From assembly GCA_947455025.1 (NCBI GenBank), contig CANGLU010000017.1, forward strand, positions 1-48,664: 48,664 nt of DNA, in the 5' to 3' direction. Position 1 is the stretch's first letter; every line of letters begins with the position of its first letter. Shown here piece by piece: positions 26,984-35,204 of the stretch. Source of the stretch: Hyphomicrobiales bacterium (GTDB lineage: Bacteria > Pseudomonadota > Alphaproteobacteria > Rhizobiales > Beijerinckiaceae). Both the position numbers and the translations under genes were made by a program. The notes beneath the pieces were generated by a model. It was given only the letters and a program-made list of their open reading frames with translations, searched no databases and was not told the origin of the DNA.

Positions 26984-28567
26984 GTGGAAGAGTACAACAA
27001 GCTGAAACATATGTTTGACAAGGGTGCCTTGTCCCGTCGCGACTTTATGAGCGGCGTTGCAATGATTGGTGCCGGCATGGCGGTTGCGCCATCGCTGCTC
27101 TCGGGCACCGCGCAGGCCGCGACCCCGAAGGTCGGCGGCACGTTCCGCATCGGTATGGAAGGCGGCTCGGCTACCGACTCGCTCGACCCACGCACCTATT
27201 CTGACTCCGTCATGATCGCTGCTTCGCTTTGCGTGATGAACGGCCTCGTTGAATTCGACGCATCGGGCAAGCCAACAGGCGAATTGCTTGAGAGCTGGGA
27301 AGCCAAGCCAGGCGCGAAGGAATGGGTATTCAATGTCCGCAAGGGCGTGAAGTTCTCGAACGGCAAGACGCTGACCGCCGACGACATTCTCTATTCGATC
27401 GCGATCCATCGCGGCGAAACGAAGTCGCCTGCCAAGGGCATCTTGAAGCAGATCACCGAAATCAAGAAGGTCAACGAGAACCAGATCGCTGTGACGCTCG
27501 AAGCCGGTAACGCCGACTTCCCTGTCATCCTCGGCGATTACCACATCGTTGTCGTTCCTGATGGTTTCACCGACTGGCAGAAGCCAATCGGCACCGGCGG
27601 TTACACGCTGGAAAGCTTCGAGCCAGGCGTTCGCCTCGTGTTCAAGCGCCGTGGCGATTACTGGAAGGCTGGCCGCGCGAACTTCGACATGGTCGAAATC
27701 CGCAACATCCAGGATCCAGCAGCCCGTACGGCCGCTCTCCAGTCCGGTCAGGTTGACGCGATCAACCGTCTTGACCCACGCACCGTGAACCTTCTGATGA
27801 AGGACAAGAAGCTCAACGTTGTTCGTACCAAGGGTACGGGTAACCGCTTCTGCTTCGTTTCCCGCGTCACCGAAAAGCCATTCGACAACAAGGATCTTCG
27901 CCTTGCGTTGAAATACGGCATCGACCGCGAGAAGATCATTCAGCAGGTGTATAATGGCTTCGCAACGCCGGGCAATGACCACACGCTCGACGCGCTGAAC
28001 CCCTTCTACAACACGGCTATGCCACAGCGTAAATATGATCCAGATAAAGCCGCCTTCCACTTCAAGAAGGCTGGCCTTGGCGATGCCAAGATCGAATTGC
28101 AGGCGTCTGAAGGCGCTTGGGGTTCGGCTGTGGATTGCGCCACGCTGTATCAAGAATCCCTCAAGAAGGCCAAGATCAACCTCGATGTGAAGAAGGTTTC
28201 GGCTGACGGATATTGGGATAACGTTTGGCTTAAAGCGCCATTCTGCGCCGTGTATTGGGGCCGCCGTCTCTCGGCTGACCAAACCTTCACGCAGGTCTAT
28301 GGTTCGGGTTCGGATTGGAATGACTCCAACTGGCGCGTTCCTGAGTTCGACAAGCTGATAGGCGAAGCCCGCGCAGAGCTCGACGAGAAGAAGCGTAAGG
28401 AACTCTATTTCCACGCGCAGGAAATGATTGCGGAAGACGGCGGCATGATCTGCTTCGCCATCACCGACTATCTCGACGGCTATGCGAAGAACGTCATGGG
28501 TGCAGACCCACATGCTCGTTACGACATGAACGACGACCGTATCGCAGAAAAGGGTTGGTTCGCTTAA
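26984..28567 (+). CDS. ABC transporter substrate-binding protein (peptide/opine family 5)
   Basis: Periplasmic solute-binding component of the importer encoded by the next three genes. The 527-residue product starts at a GTG preceded by AAAAGGGG. SRRDFMSG near residue 17 is a Tat-type signal, followed by a hydrophobic stretch and AQA cleavage near residue 45. VGGTFRIGMEGGSATDSLDPRTY begins the mature family-5 fold. The exact ligand (di- or oligopeptide, or other) cannot be read from sequence. The gene has a long 5' region of nearly 300 bp in which I see no other gene. Confidence 0.93.
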   Translation: MEEYNKLKHMFDKGALSRRDFMSGVAMIGAGMAVAPSLLSGTAQAATPKVGGTFRIGMEGGSATDSLDPRTYSDSVMIAASLCVMNGLVEFDASGKPTGELLESWEAKPGAKEWVFNVRKGVKFSNGKTLTADDILYSIAIHRGETKSPAKGILKQITEIKKVNENQIAVTLEAGNADFPVILGDYHIVVVPDGFTDWQKPIGTGGYTLESFEPGVRLVFKRRGDYWKAGRANFDMVEIRNIQDPAARTAALQSGQVDAINRLDPRTVNLLMKDKKLNVVRTKGTGNRFCFVSRVTEKPFDNKDLRLALKYGIDREKIIQQVYNGFATPGNDHTLDALNPFYNTAMPQRKYDPDKAAFHFKKAGLGDAKIELQASEGAWGSAVDCATLYQESLKKAKINLDVKKVSADGYWDNVWLKAPFCAVYWGRRLSADQTFTQVYGSGSDWNDSNWRVPEFDKLIGEARAELDEKKRKELYFHAQEMIAEDGGMICFAITDYLDGYAKNVMGADPHARYDMNDDRIAEKGWFA

Positions 28568-28618
28568 TTCAAGCGGACTGATTTAGAATAAGATAATGTA
28601 CTAAGGGGGGACGATCCG

Positions 28619-29566
28619 ATGCTAAAAACGATAGCCGTTCGGATCGTCCTCGGCATTATTACCCTTTGGGCCGTTAGCGTTCTGATTTTCGCTGCGACCG
28701 AAGTTCTACCCGGTGACGTTGCCAGTGCCATTTTGGGCCAAGGCGCGACACCCGAAACCTTGGCGGTTTTCCGCCACGAGCTGGGCCTCGATCGGCCCGC
28801 TTATGTCCGCTATCTCGAATGGTTTTTTAACGCGCTGCATGGCGATCTCGGTATCGCGATGACGAATAAGCGCGTGATCGTCGAAGTGATTGCGCCGCGC
28901 TTCATGAATACGTTGTTTTTGGCCGGCTATGCCGCGCTGATTGCGGTGCCGACTTCGGTCGTGTTGGGCATTATCGCCGCCATCAATGAAGGCAAATTTA
29001 TCGACCGTTTCGTCAATATTATTTCGCTGATGACGATCTCGGTCCCTGAGTTTTTTATAGCCTATGTTTTGATCCTCTATCTCGCGGTGCAGTTTGAGAT
29101 TTTCCCGTCGTTGTCGACGGTGTTCCCGGAGATGGGATTTGTTGAAAAAATCTACACAACCGCCCTGCCCGCTTTCACGCTGACCATGCTCGTGATGGCG
29201 CATATGTTGCGCATGACGCGCACTTCCGTGCTCTCGATCATGTCGCAGCCTTATATTGAAATGGCCTTCCTCAAAGGGCTTACGCGCAGCCAAGTGATTG
29301 TGCGCCACGCGCTGCCCAATGCGGCGGCACCGATCATTTCGGTGATTGCGTTGAACCTCGCATATTTGATTGTCGGCGTTGTCGTGATTGAAGTCGTGTT
29401 TGTGTATCCGGGCGTTGGTCAATTCATGGTCGATGGCGTTACCAAACGCGATCTTCCTGTGGTTCAAGCCTGCGGCTTAATTTTTGCGGGCGCGTTTGTT
29501 GGATTGAATACCATTGCTGACGTGTTGGCGATTATGGTCAATCCGCGGCTCAGGCATCCTCGGTAA
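28619..29566 (+). CDS. ABC transporter permease (DppB-like)
   Basis: A 315-residue inner-membrane permease with the usual DppB/OppB topology: an N-terminal helix (ITLWAVSVLIFAATEVLPGD), a periplasmic loop, and five further helices. The EAA-like loop MAFLKGLTRSQVIVRHALPNA contacts the ATPase. It lies 51 nt after the SBP gene and 10 nt before the second permease. Confidence 0.93.
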   Translation: MLKTIAVRIVLGIITLWAVSVLIFAATEVLPGDVASAILGQGATPETLAVFRHELGLDRPAYVRYLEWFFNALHGDLGIAMTNKRVIVEVIAPRFMNTLFLAGYAALIAVPTSVVLGIIAAINEGKFIDRFVNIISLMTISVPEFFIAYVLILYLAVQFEIFPSLSTVFPEMGFVEKIYTTALPAFTLTMLVMAHMLRMTRTSVLSIMSQPYIEMAFLKGLTRSQVIVRHALPNAAAPIISVIALNLAYLIVGVVVIEVVFVYPGVGQFMVDGVTKRDLPVVQACGLIFAGAFVGLNTIADVLAIMVNPRLRHPR

Positions 29567-29576
29567 GGATTTTGGA

Positions 29577-30410
29577 ATGAAACTGTTCGGTTACAAGCCC
29601 ACATCAACGGCTTGGCTTGGCCTTGCGATCATCACGGTCTTTATTCTGGTCGCGGTCTTCGCCGATGTCATTGCGCCTTATTCGGAATCGGAATCGGTTG
29701 GCCAGACATGGGATGATCCGTCGTGGGATTTTCTGTTGGGCACGGATAATATTGGTCGCGACATGCTCTCGCGCCTAATTTATGGCGCGCGCATGACGAT
29801 TGGTGTCGCGCTCGTGACCACCGTCTTGTCCTTTTTAATTGGAACAACCACGGGCTTTCTAGCAGCTGTTGGCGGCACGGTGATTGATCAAGTCCTGTCG
29901 CGTATCGTTGACGTGATGCTCTCGATCCCGCTGTTGATTTTCGCGCTGATCATTCTCTCGGTGTTTGGCTCCTCGATCATGACGTTGATTTTGACGCTGG
30001 CCGTGCTTGATTCAACCCGCGTGTTTCGTCTCGCACGCGCGGTGGCGACCAATCTGGTTGTGATGGAATATGTCGAGGCTGCGCGCCTTCGCGGCGAAGG
30101 CCTGTGGTGGATTATGCGGCGCGAGATTCTACCCAACGCCCTGCCCCCGATGATTTCGGAATTCGGCTTGCGGTTCTGCTTTAACTTTCTGTTCGTCGCG
30201 AGCTTGAGCTTTTTGGGCCTCGGTATTCAGCCGCCCTACGCCGATTGGGGCGGCATGGTGCGCGACAATGGCAAGGCGATCAGCTTCGGCCTTCCCGCAC
30301 CGCTCTGGCCCGCTTTGGCGATTGCCATGATGACGGTTGGCGTGAACCTCGTTGTCGACTGGATCTTATCGATCAATTCGCGTCCCTCCGGCGCATCGGC
30401 GGAGATGTAA
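29577..30410 (+). CDS. ABC transporter permease (DppC-like)
   Basis: A 277-residue inner-membrane permease of the DppC/OppC type. LGTDNIGRDMLSRLIYGARM is characteristic, and the EAA loop is ARLRGEGLWWIMRREILPNALP. The ATG at 29577 follows AAGGAT; longer upstream frames overlap the first permease. The TAA is 4 nt before the ATPase gene. Confidence 0.93.
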   Translation: MKLFGYKPTSTAWLGLAIITVFILVAVFADVIAPYSESESVGQTWDDPSWDFLLGTDNIGRDMLSRLIYGARMTIGVALVTTVLSFLIGTTTGFLAAVGGTVIDQVLSRIVDVMLSIPLLIFALIILSVFGSSIMTLILTLAVLDSTRVFRLARAVATNLVVMEYVEAARLRGEGLWWIMRREILPNALPPMISEFGLRFCFNFLFVASLSFLGLGIQPPYADWGGMVRDNGKAISFGLPAPLWPALAIAMMTVGVNLVVDWILSINSRPSGASAEM

Positions 30411-30414
30411 GACG

Positions 30415-32028
30415 ATGACGCGCGATTTGAATGAAACGATATTAAAGCTCACCGATCTGCGCGTTGAGGCGCTCTCGGGTGCGGTACTTGTTGACAATGT
30501 CTCGCTCGAATTGAAGCGCGGCGAAGTGATGGGCCTGATTGGTGAATCGGGTGCCGGCAAATCCACCATTGGCCTCGCCTCCATGGTCTATGCGCGCGCG
30601 GGATGCCGCATCACGGGCGGCAAGGTTGAAATTCAGGGCGAGGATGTGCGCACGCTCGATGCCGAAGGACGGCGCGAACGGCGCGGCCAACGCATCGCCT
30701 ATATCGCGCAAAGTGCAGCCGCCTCGTTCAACCCTGCGCATCGCTTGATGGATCAGGTGACCGAAATGCCGATCAGCCACGGGCTGATGACGGAGGCTGA
30801 GGCGCAAGCCTGGGCGCTTGAACTCTTCCGCGCGCTTGATCTGCCGAACCCCGACACATTTGGTGACCGGTATCCGCACCAAGTCTCGGGCGGACAATTG
30901 CAACGCGCGATGGCGGCGATGGCGATGTCGTGCCGCCCTGATATTTTGGTGCTGGACGAGCCGACGACGGCCCTTGATGTGACCACACAAATCGAAGTGT
31001 TGGCGCTTTTGAAAAAGCTGATCCGCGATTACAATATGGCGGCGCTGTATATCTCGCATGATCTCGCAGTGGTCGCGCAAGTGGCCGACCGCGTGATGGT
31101 GTTGCGCCATGGCAAAATGGTGGAAGTGGGCGAAACGGGCCAGATCTTGCTTGAACCCCATATGGACTACACCAAGGCGCTGGTGGCCGAGCGTAAGGCT
31201 GCAGACAAGCTTGCGATGGCCACGACAACGACACGCGAAAAGCCGGTGCTTGAAGGCCTTGATGTGACGGGCATTTACGGCACGTTCAAAGCCGTCAAGC
31301 ATGTTTCGATCGCGGTGGCGCGCGGCGAAACGGTGGCGGTTGTCGGTGAATCGGGCTCGGGTAAAAGCTCTCTCGCGCGCCTGCTGGTTGGCCTGTTGCC
31401 CTGCGTAACGGGTGAAGTGAAACTGCACGGTGAAGTGCTTCCGCCTAGCCTTAAAAACCGCGATCGCGATACGTTGCGCAAAGTACAGCTGATTTACCAA
31501 CAACCCGACGTGGCACTTAATCCGCGCCAGACGATTGGCGAGATTATCGGCCGCCCTGTTGAATTTTATTTCAACCGCTCGCCTGCGGAAGTCAAAGCGC
31601 GCGTCGCCGAATTGTTGCGCCTTGTCGGTTTGCCGGAAGATTATGCGGGCCGCTTATCCACCGCGCTTTCGGGCGGACAAAAGCAGCGTATCTGCATCGC
31701 ACGCGCATTGGCGGCCGAACCCGATATCATCATCTGCGACGAGCCGACATCGGCGCTTGATCAATTGGTGGCGGACGAGATTCTCAAACTGCTCAAACAG
31801 CTGCAAGACACGCTGGGCGTGGGCTATTTGTTCATCACGCATGATCTTGGCATTGTGCGCCGCATCGCGCACCGCACGGCGGTGATGTTGCAGGGCGAAA
31901 TTATCGCACAAGGGCCAACGGCGGATATTTTCGCTCCGCCGTTTCACCCCTATACGGAAAAGCTCCTCTCATCGGTACCCGAAATGCGCACCGACTGGCT
32001 TGACGAGGTGTTGGCCAAGCGGGGCTAA
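30415..32028 (+). CDS. ABC transporter dual ATP-binding protein (DppD-DppF fusion type)
   Basis: A 537-residue protein with two complete ATPase modules that together power the importer. Module 1 has Walker A GESGAGKST, signature SGGQLQR and Walker B LVLDEPTTALD. Module 2 has GESGSGKSS, SGGQKQR and IICDEPTSALD. Both catalytic glutamates and switch histidines (ISHD, ITHD) are present, so both sites should be active. ATG at 30415 directly follows the DppC-like gene. Confidence 0.94.
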   Translation: MTRDLNETILKLTDLRVEALSGAVLVDNVSLELKRGEVMGLIGESGAGKSTIGLASMVYARAGCRITGGKVEIQGEDVRTLDAEGRRERRGQRIAYIAQSAAASFNPAHRLMDQVTEMPISHGLMTEAEAQAWALELFRALDLPNPDTFGDRYPHQVSGGQLQRAMAAMAMSCRPDILVLDEPTTALDVTTQIEVLALLKKLIRDYNMAALYISHDLAVVAQVADRVMVLRHGKMVEVGETGQILLEPHMDYTKALVAERKAADKLAMATTTTREKPVLEGLDVTGIYGTFKAVKHVSIAVARGETVAVVGESGSGKSSLARLLVGLLPCVTGEVKLHGEVLPPSLKNRDRDTLRKVQLIYQQPDVALNPRQTIGEIIGRPVEFYFNRSPAEVKARVAELLRLVGLPEDYAGRLSTALSGGQKQRICIARALAAEPDIIICDEPTSALDQLVADEILKLLKQLQDTLGVGYLFITHDLGIVRRIAHRTAVMLQGEIIAQGPTADIFAPPFHPYTEKLLSSVPEMRTDWLDEVLAKRG

Positions 32029-32036
32029 AACCTCGC

Positions 32037-32813
32037 TTAAGGGTGAAGCACCGGAAAGCCCGCTTTCTCGAAAATGGCTGCGGCAACGGGGCCTTTTAAA
32101 AAGGCCAGAAATTGCTTCGGCCCCTCGCCTTCGGCCTTGGCGGTAAGCGCGAAGGGATAGACGATCGGCTCGTGGCTATCGGCTGGAAACTGCGCCACGA
32201 TTTTCACCTTCGGATCGGCTAACGCATCGGTTGTGTAAACAATGGCGAGCGGTACTTCGCCACGGTCCACGAACATCAGCGCCGCGCGCACATTATCGCT
32301 TTGGGCCAAACGGTTTTCGACGACACCCCATAAGCCAAGCTTTTGCAGCGCTTGCTTGGCATAAATGCCTGCGGGAACCGCCGTCACCTCGGCCACCGCC
32401 AAGCGGCCATCGCCCATGGCTTTGCCAAAGGCCGCCTCATTCCAATCAAGCGTCGTCAGCGGCGACGAAACGGGCGCGGCGACGACAAGATGATTGCCGA
32501 GCAAAGGGGTAACGCTTGCCCGCTGAATCCGGTCCTTCTCGACGAGGTAATCCATCCATTTGAGATCGGCCGATGCAAACAGGTCGGCCGGCGCGCCATT
32601 TTCGATCTGTTTGGCGAGCAGGGCTGAGGAGGCGAAGGAAAACCGCACCTCTTGGCCGCCTGACGCGGTAAAGGCTTTGCCAGCCTCCTCCAGCACGTCT
32701 TTTAAGGATGCGGCGGCGAAGACCGTTACGGGTGATGTCTGGGCGCTGGCGGGCGCTGCAAAGGCTAGCAGAAGCGCCGTGAGCCAAACGAAAGGACGAA
32801 GGCAGCGAACCAT
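32037..32813 (-). CDS. modA: Molybdate ABC transporter substrate-binding protein
   Basis: A 258-residue periplasmic protein. The signal peptide core is FVWLTALLLAFAAPASAQ. VTVFAAASLKDVLEEAGKAF is the classic ModA opening, with anion-binding serines, and SSALLAKQIENGAPADLFASAD contributes the second part of the site. No modB or modC lies beside it, so it must pair with a transporter elsewhere or act alone. The ATG at 32813 is preceded by GAGAG; a TTG 21 nt upstream is possible. Convergent with the peptide importer genes. Confidence 0.9.
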   Translation of the reverse strand: MVRCLRPFVWLTALLLAFAAPASAQTSPVTVFAAASLKDVLEEAGKAFTASGGQEVRFSFASSALLAKQIENGAPADLFASADLKWMDYLVEKDRIQRASVTPLLGNHLVVAAPVSSPLTTLDWNEAAFGKAMGDGRLAVAEVTAVPAGIYAKQALQKLGLWGVVENRLAQSDNVRAALMFVDRGEVPLAIVYTTDALADPKVKIVAQFPADSHEPIVYPFALTAKAEGEGPKQFLAFLKGPVAAAIFEKAGFPVLHP

Positions 32814-32922
32814 GAGCGGATCTCTCTTGTTCAATTAACGCAATGGGAGGCAGCGTTTCATCCGGAACCGCTCGACCGGATCAAAGACAAGGCAGGCGCG
32901 CAGCGAGCCTTGGGTGCTGATG

Positions 32923-33013
32923 TGGCGGAGAGGGTGGGATTCGAACCCACGGAACCGGGTTAGGGTTCGCTCAGTTAGCAACCGAGTGCTTTCGGCCTCT
33001 CAGCCACCTCTCC
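32923..33013 (-). tRNA. tRNA-Ser (GCT anticodon)
   Basis: On the minus strand GGAGAGG pairs with CCTCTCC, followed by discriminator G and an encoded CCA. The anticodon loop TTGCTAA gives GCT. The T arm GTGGG-TTCGAAT-CCCAC is intact, and the long variable arm fits a class II tRNA. It reads serine codons AGC and AGU. Confidence 0.97.
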
Positions 33014-33087
33014 GTTGGAAACCGATATGCCCGATGCGAGACAAAATGACAAGCGTCTCGATTGGCCCGCGCACAAGGGGGAACCGA

Positions 33088-33363
33088 TTAAGGCATCGCT
33101 TGATGCTGGGACGTCAAATATTCACGCGCCAGGCGCTGGGCTTGGGCGATTTCCTCGCGGGTCATTTCGGCGGCTAGCTCGGCGCGGAGGCGAGCGGCCT
33201 CGCGGGAGCCGTTGGCAGCGGCGATGTTGAACCATTTATGGGCTGTGACACGGTCAAGCACGCAATCGCGCCCTAGCGAGGCCCCGATGCCCATTTCAGT
33301 AAAGCGATCCGGCCCGCCCTCACCCGCCTGCCCCCATTGCGAAGCATCAATTTGAATATGCAT
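33088..33363 (-). CDS. Small protein with one Sel1-like repeat
   Basis: A 91-residue protein (MHIQIDASQWGQAGEGG...). The segment LDRVTAHKWFNIAAANGSREAARLRAELA is a Sel1-like repeat, a helical pair used for protein contacts. Single-repeat proteins of this kind are common in Rhizobiales; the function is unknown. A Glu/Arg-rich C-terminal helix follows. Start at 33363 chosen over an upstream in-frame ATG at 33396 because MHIQID fits the family opening. Confidence 0.75.
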   Translation of the reverse strand: MHIQIDASQWGQAGEGGPDRFTEMGIGASLGRDCVLDRVTAHKWFNIAAANGSREAARLRAELAAEMTREEIAQAQRLAREYLTSQHQAMP

Positions 33364-33516
33364 CGAATTTCTCCCGATTAATGGCAATTGCCACATTCAG
33401 GCGCTTTCTGCGCCTTGGGAGACTTCAACAGGCACAGGTTGAAGATCGCTCTAAACGGAACGCTAAAATTTTCACGACAAGATGAAAAAAATGCCACCCA
33501 CGCCGGGGCGGCGGAA

Positions 33517-33601
33517 TGGTGCGGCCAAGAGGACTCGAACCTCCACGGGTCTCCCCACTAGCACCTCAAGCTAGCGCGTCTACCAATTCCGCCATGGCCG
33601 C
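33517..33601 (-). tRNA. tRNA-Leu (GAG anticodon)
   Basis: On the minus strand GCGGCCA pairs with TGGCCGC, followed by discriminator A and an encoded CCA. The anticodon stem CTAGC/GCTAG holds the loop TTGAGGT, giving GAG. The T arm is GAGG-TTCGAGT-CCTC, and a long variable arm is present. It reads CUC and CUU. Confidence 0.97.
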
Positions 33602-33697
33602 GGAACATTCCGGAGGGCATATGCCCCCGAACGAGGCGGTTCTGTAACAGATGGATTGCAGAGCGACAAGCGTTGAACGTAAAATATCCGGGATTTC

Positions 33698-33925
33698 TCA
33701 ACCCGCGCGGATCCGCTCGCTGATTTCAATCACCACCCGGTCGCCCTTGACCACCACCTCGCCGCGCGCGATCAAATGGTCATTCGCCTTGATCTCCACC
33801 AGATCGCGGGGGGTAGGGTCGAGCGGGATAACAGCACCGCGGTTGAGATGGATGAACTCGCGAATGCTCATCTGGCGGGAGCCCAAGACAACGGCAATGT
33901 CGACAAGTACATCTTCAACCATCAT
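33698..33925 (-). CDS. FliN/SpoA-domain protein (short)
   Basis: A 75-residue protein consisting of little more than one SpoA (FliN C-terminal) domain: [29 protein letters not shown], then [26 protein letters not shown]. FliN forms the flagellar switch C-ring, but no other flagellar gene lies in the window and the N-terminal FliN extension is absent. It may be a stand-alone FliM/FliN-like protein. It is divergent from lipB with 57 nt between starts. Confidence 0.8.
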   Translation of the reverse strand: MMVEDVLVDIAVVLGSRQMSIREFIHLNRGAVIPLDPTPRDLVEIKANDHLIARGEVVVKGDRVVIEISERIRAG

Positions 33926-33982
33926 AACGCGCTATCCGATTCCTTTTTCCACCAGCCCAACATCGGTTTTTATGGTAAAGAT

Positions 33983-34690
33983 TTGGTAAATCCTCGCAGC
34001 CTATCCGTCTCTCTGCCGTCTCTTTTGCGCGCCGATCTCGCTCCGGTCGAATGGTTGGCCGCGCCTGAGCCTGTCGATTACCCCGAGACGGTTGCCGTGA
34101 TGGAGGCGCGGGCCGAGGCTATTGCGGCGGGAAAAGCTTCCGAGCTGATCTGGCTTGTGGAGCATCCGCCGATTTACACGGCCGGGACGTCTGCCGATGA
34201 GGCGGATTTGAACGAGGCGCGTTTTCCGGTGCATCGGACGGGGCGTGGCGGGCAATTTACCTATCATGGGCCCGGCCAAAGGGTCGCCTATGTGATGCTG
34301 GACCTGACGAAACGCGGGCAAGATGTCCGCCGTTTCGTGATGGCGCTTGAGGCGTGGGTGATTGCGAGCTTGGACGCCTTTAACATCACCGGGGAGCGGC
34401 GTGAGGACCGCGTCGGCGTCTGGGTGAAGCGGCCCGACAAGGGTGCGGGCTTTGAGGATAAAATCGCAGCCATCGGGATCCGGGTTCGGCGATGGGTGAC
34501 GTTTCATGGCATCAGTCTGAATGTCGAACCGGAGTTGTCGCATTTTTCGGGGATTGTGCCGTGCGGCATTTCCGAGGCGCGCTATGGCGTGACCAGCCTT
34601 GTCGATTTAGGCCTTCCGGTGACGATGGATGATGCGGATGCGGCGTTAAAAGCGGCCTTTATCGATATTTTTGGGCCGATCAGCGGTTAA
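33983..34690 (+). CDS. lipB: Octanoyltransferase LipB
   Basis: Transfers octanoyl from ACP to lipoyl domains, the first step of lipoate synthesis. The product shows [17 protein letters not shown], the [21 protein letters not shown] block, the catalytic-lysine segment [18 protein letters not shown], and the catalytic cysteine in [16 protein letters not shown]. The start is uncertain: no ATG lies near the expected N-terminus, so I propose the TTG at 33983 (235 residues, the normal length). A later TTG at 34025 is possible. The 3' end overlaps the convergent gene by 11 nt. Confidence 0.9.
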   Translation: MVNPRSLSVSLPSLLRADLAPVEWLAAPEPVDYPETVAVMEARAEAIAAGKASELIWLVEHPPIYTAGTSADEADLNEARFPVHRTGRGGQFTYHGPGQRVAYVMLDLTKRGQDVRRFVMALEAWVIASLDAFNITGERREDRVGVWVKRPDKGAGFEDKIAAIGIRVRRWVTFHGISLNVEPELSHFSGIVPCGISEARYGVTSLVDLGLPVTMDDADAALKAAFIDIFGPISG

Positions 34691-35141
34691 GCGAGGTTAT
34701 GGGCGCTTTAAAGAGCGGCGCACCGGGTTTGCGCGGCGCAGGCTCGCCATGCTCAATCTCATAGACATAGGCGTCAGGCATACCGCCTGCGCGCGCCGCT
34801 TTGGCTAGAAGCTGGCGATCGGCGGGAGATGGCGCGCTCCCCGCCCCTTGCGCCACATGGAGCAATGCGCGTTTGGCGCCGCCCGGCAGAATAATCGGTT
34901 GATTCAGCTTTTGCGCTTTGCCGGCTTGGCGGTCGAGCAGCGTCATTTCGCCAAACGGCACATCAAACACGATGCCGATAACTTCATGGCGCGGATCCCG
35001 CGCGATGCTCGTCTGCCCGCCGGGCATGACCACGAGCCTGTGGCGCGGCAAGCGACCAATGCCGATGCGTTTGGCAGTGGGGCAAAGCGCCGTCATGCGC
35101 GCCGGATCGAGGGTTAAGCCAAAGGCAAAATAAAGCGCCAT
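34680..35141 (-). CDS. Gamma-glutamylcyclotransferase-fold protein
   Basis: A 153-residue protein whose opening [13 protein letters not shown] corresponds to the YGSNL-type loop of the AIG2/GGCT fold, and [15 protein letters not shown] contains the usual position of the catalytic glutamate. Members release 5-oxoproline from gamma-glutamyl compounds; whether this one does so is unproven. The tail is rich in Pro and basic residues. Confidence 0.75.
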   Translation of the reverse strand: MALYFAFGLTLDPARMTALCPTAKRIGIGRLPRHRLVVMPGGQTSIARDPRHEVIGIVFDVPFGEMTLLDRQAGKAQKLNQPIILPGGAKRALLHVAQGAGSAPSPADRQLLAKAARAGGMPDAYVYEIEHGEPAPRKPGAPLFKAPITSLNR

Positions 35142-35204
35142 GGATTTTTAACTTCCCTTACGTAAACAGGTTTGGCATAGCTCACCATCGGAACCCTGCC
35201 CTGC

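Noticed and set aside
26936-28513. 525-codon open frame on the minus strand inside the ABC substrate-binding gene
   Set aside because: It mirrors the codon bias of a strongly recognised plus-strand gene, has no family resemblance and no ribosome-binding site. Antisense shadow.
30442-31503. 353-codon minus-strand frame inside the ABC ATPase gene
   Set aside because: His/Arg-rich composition typical of an antisense frame; no support.
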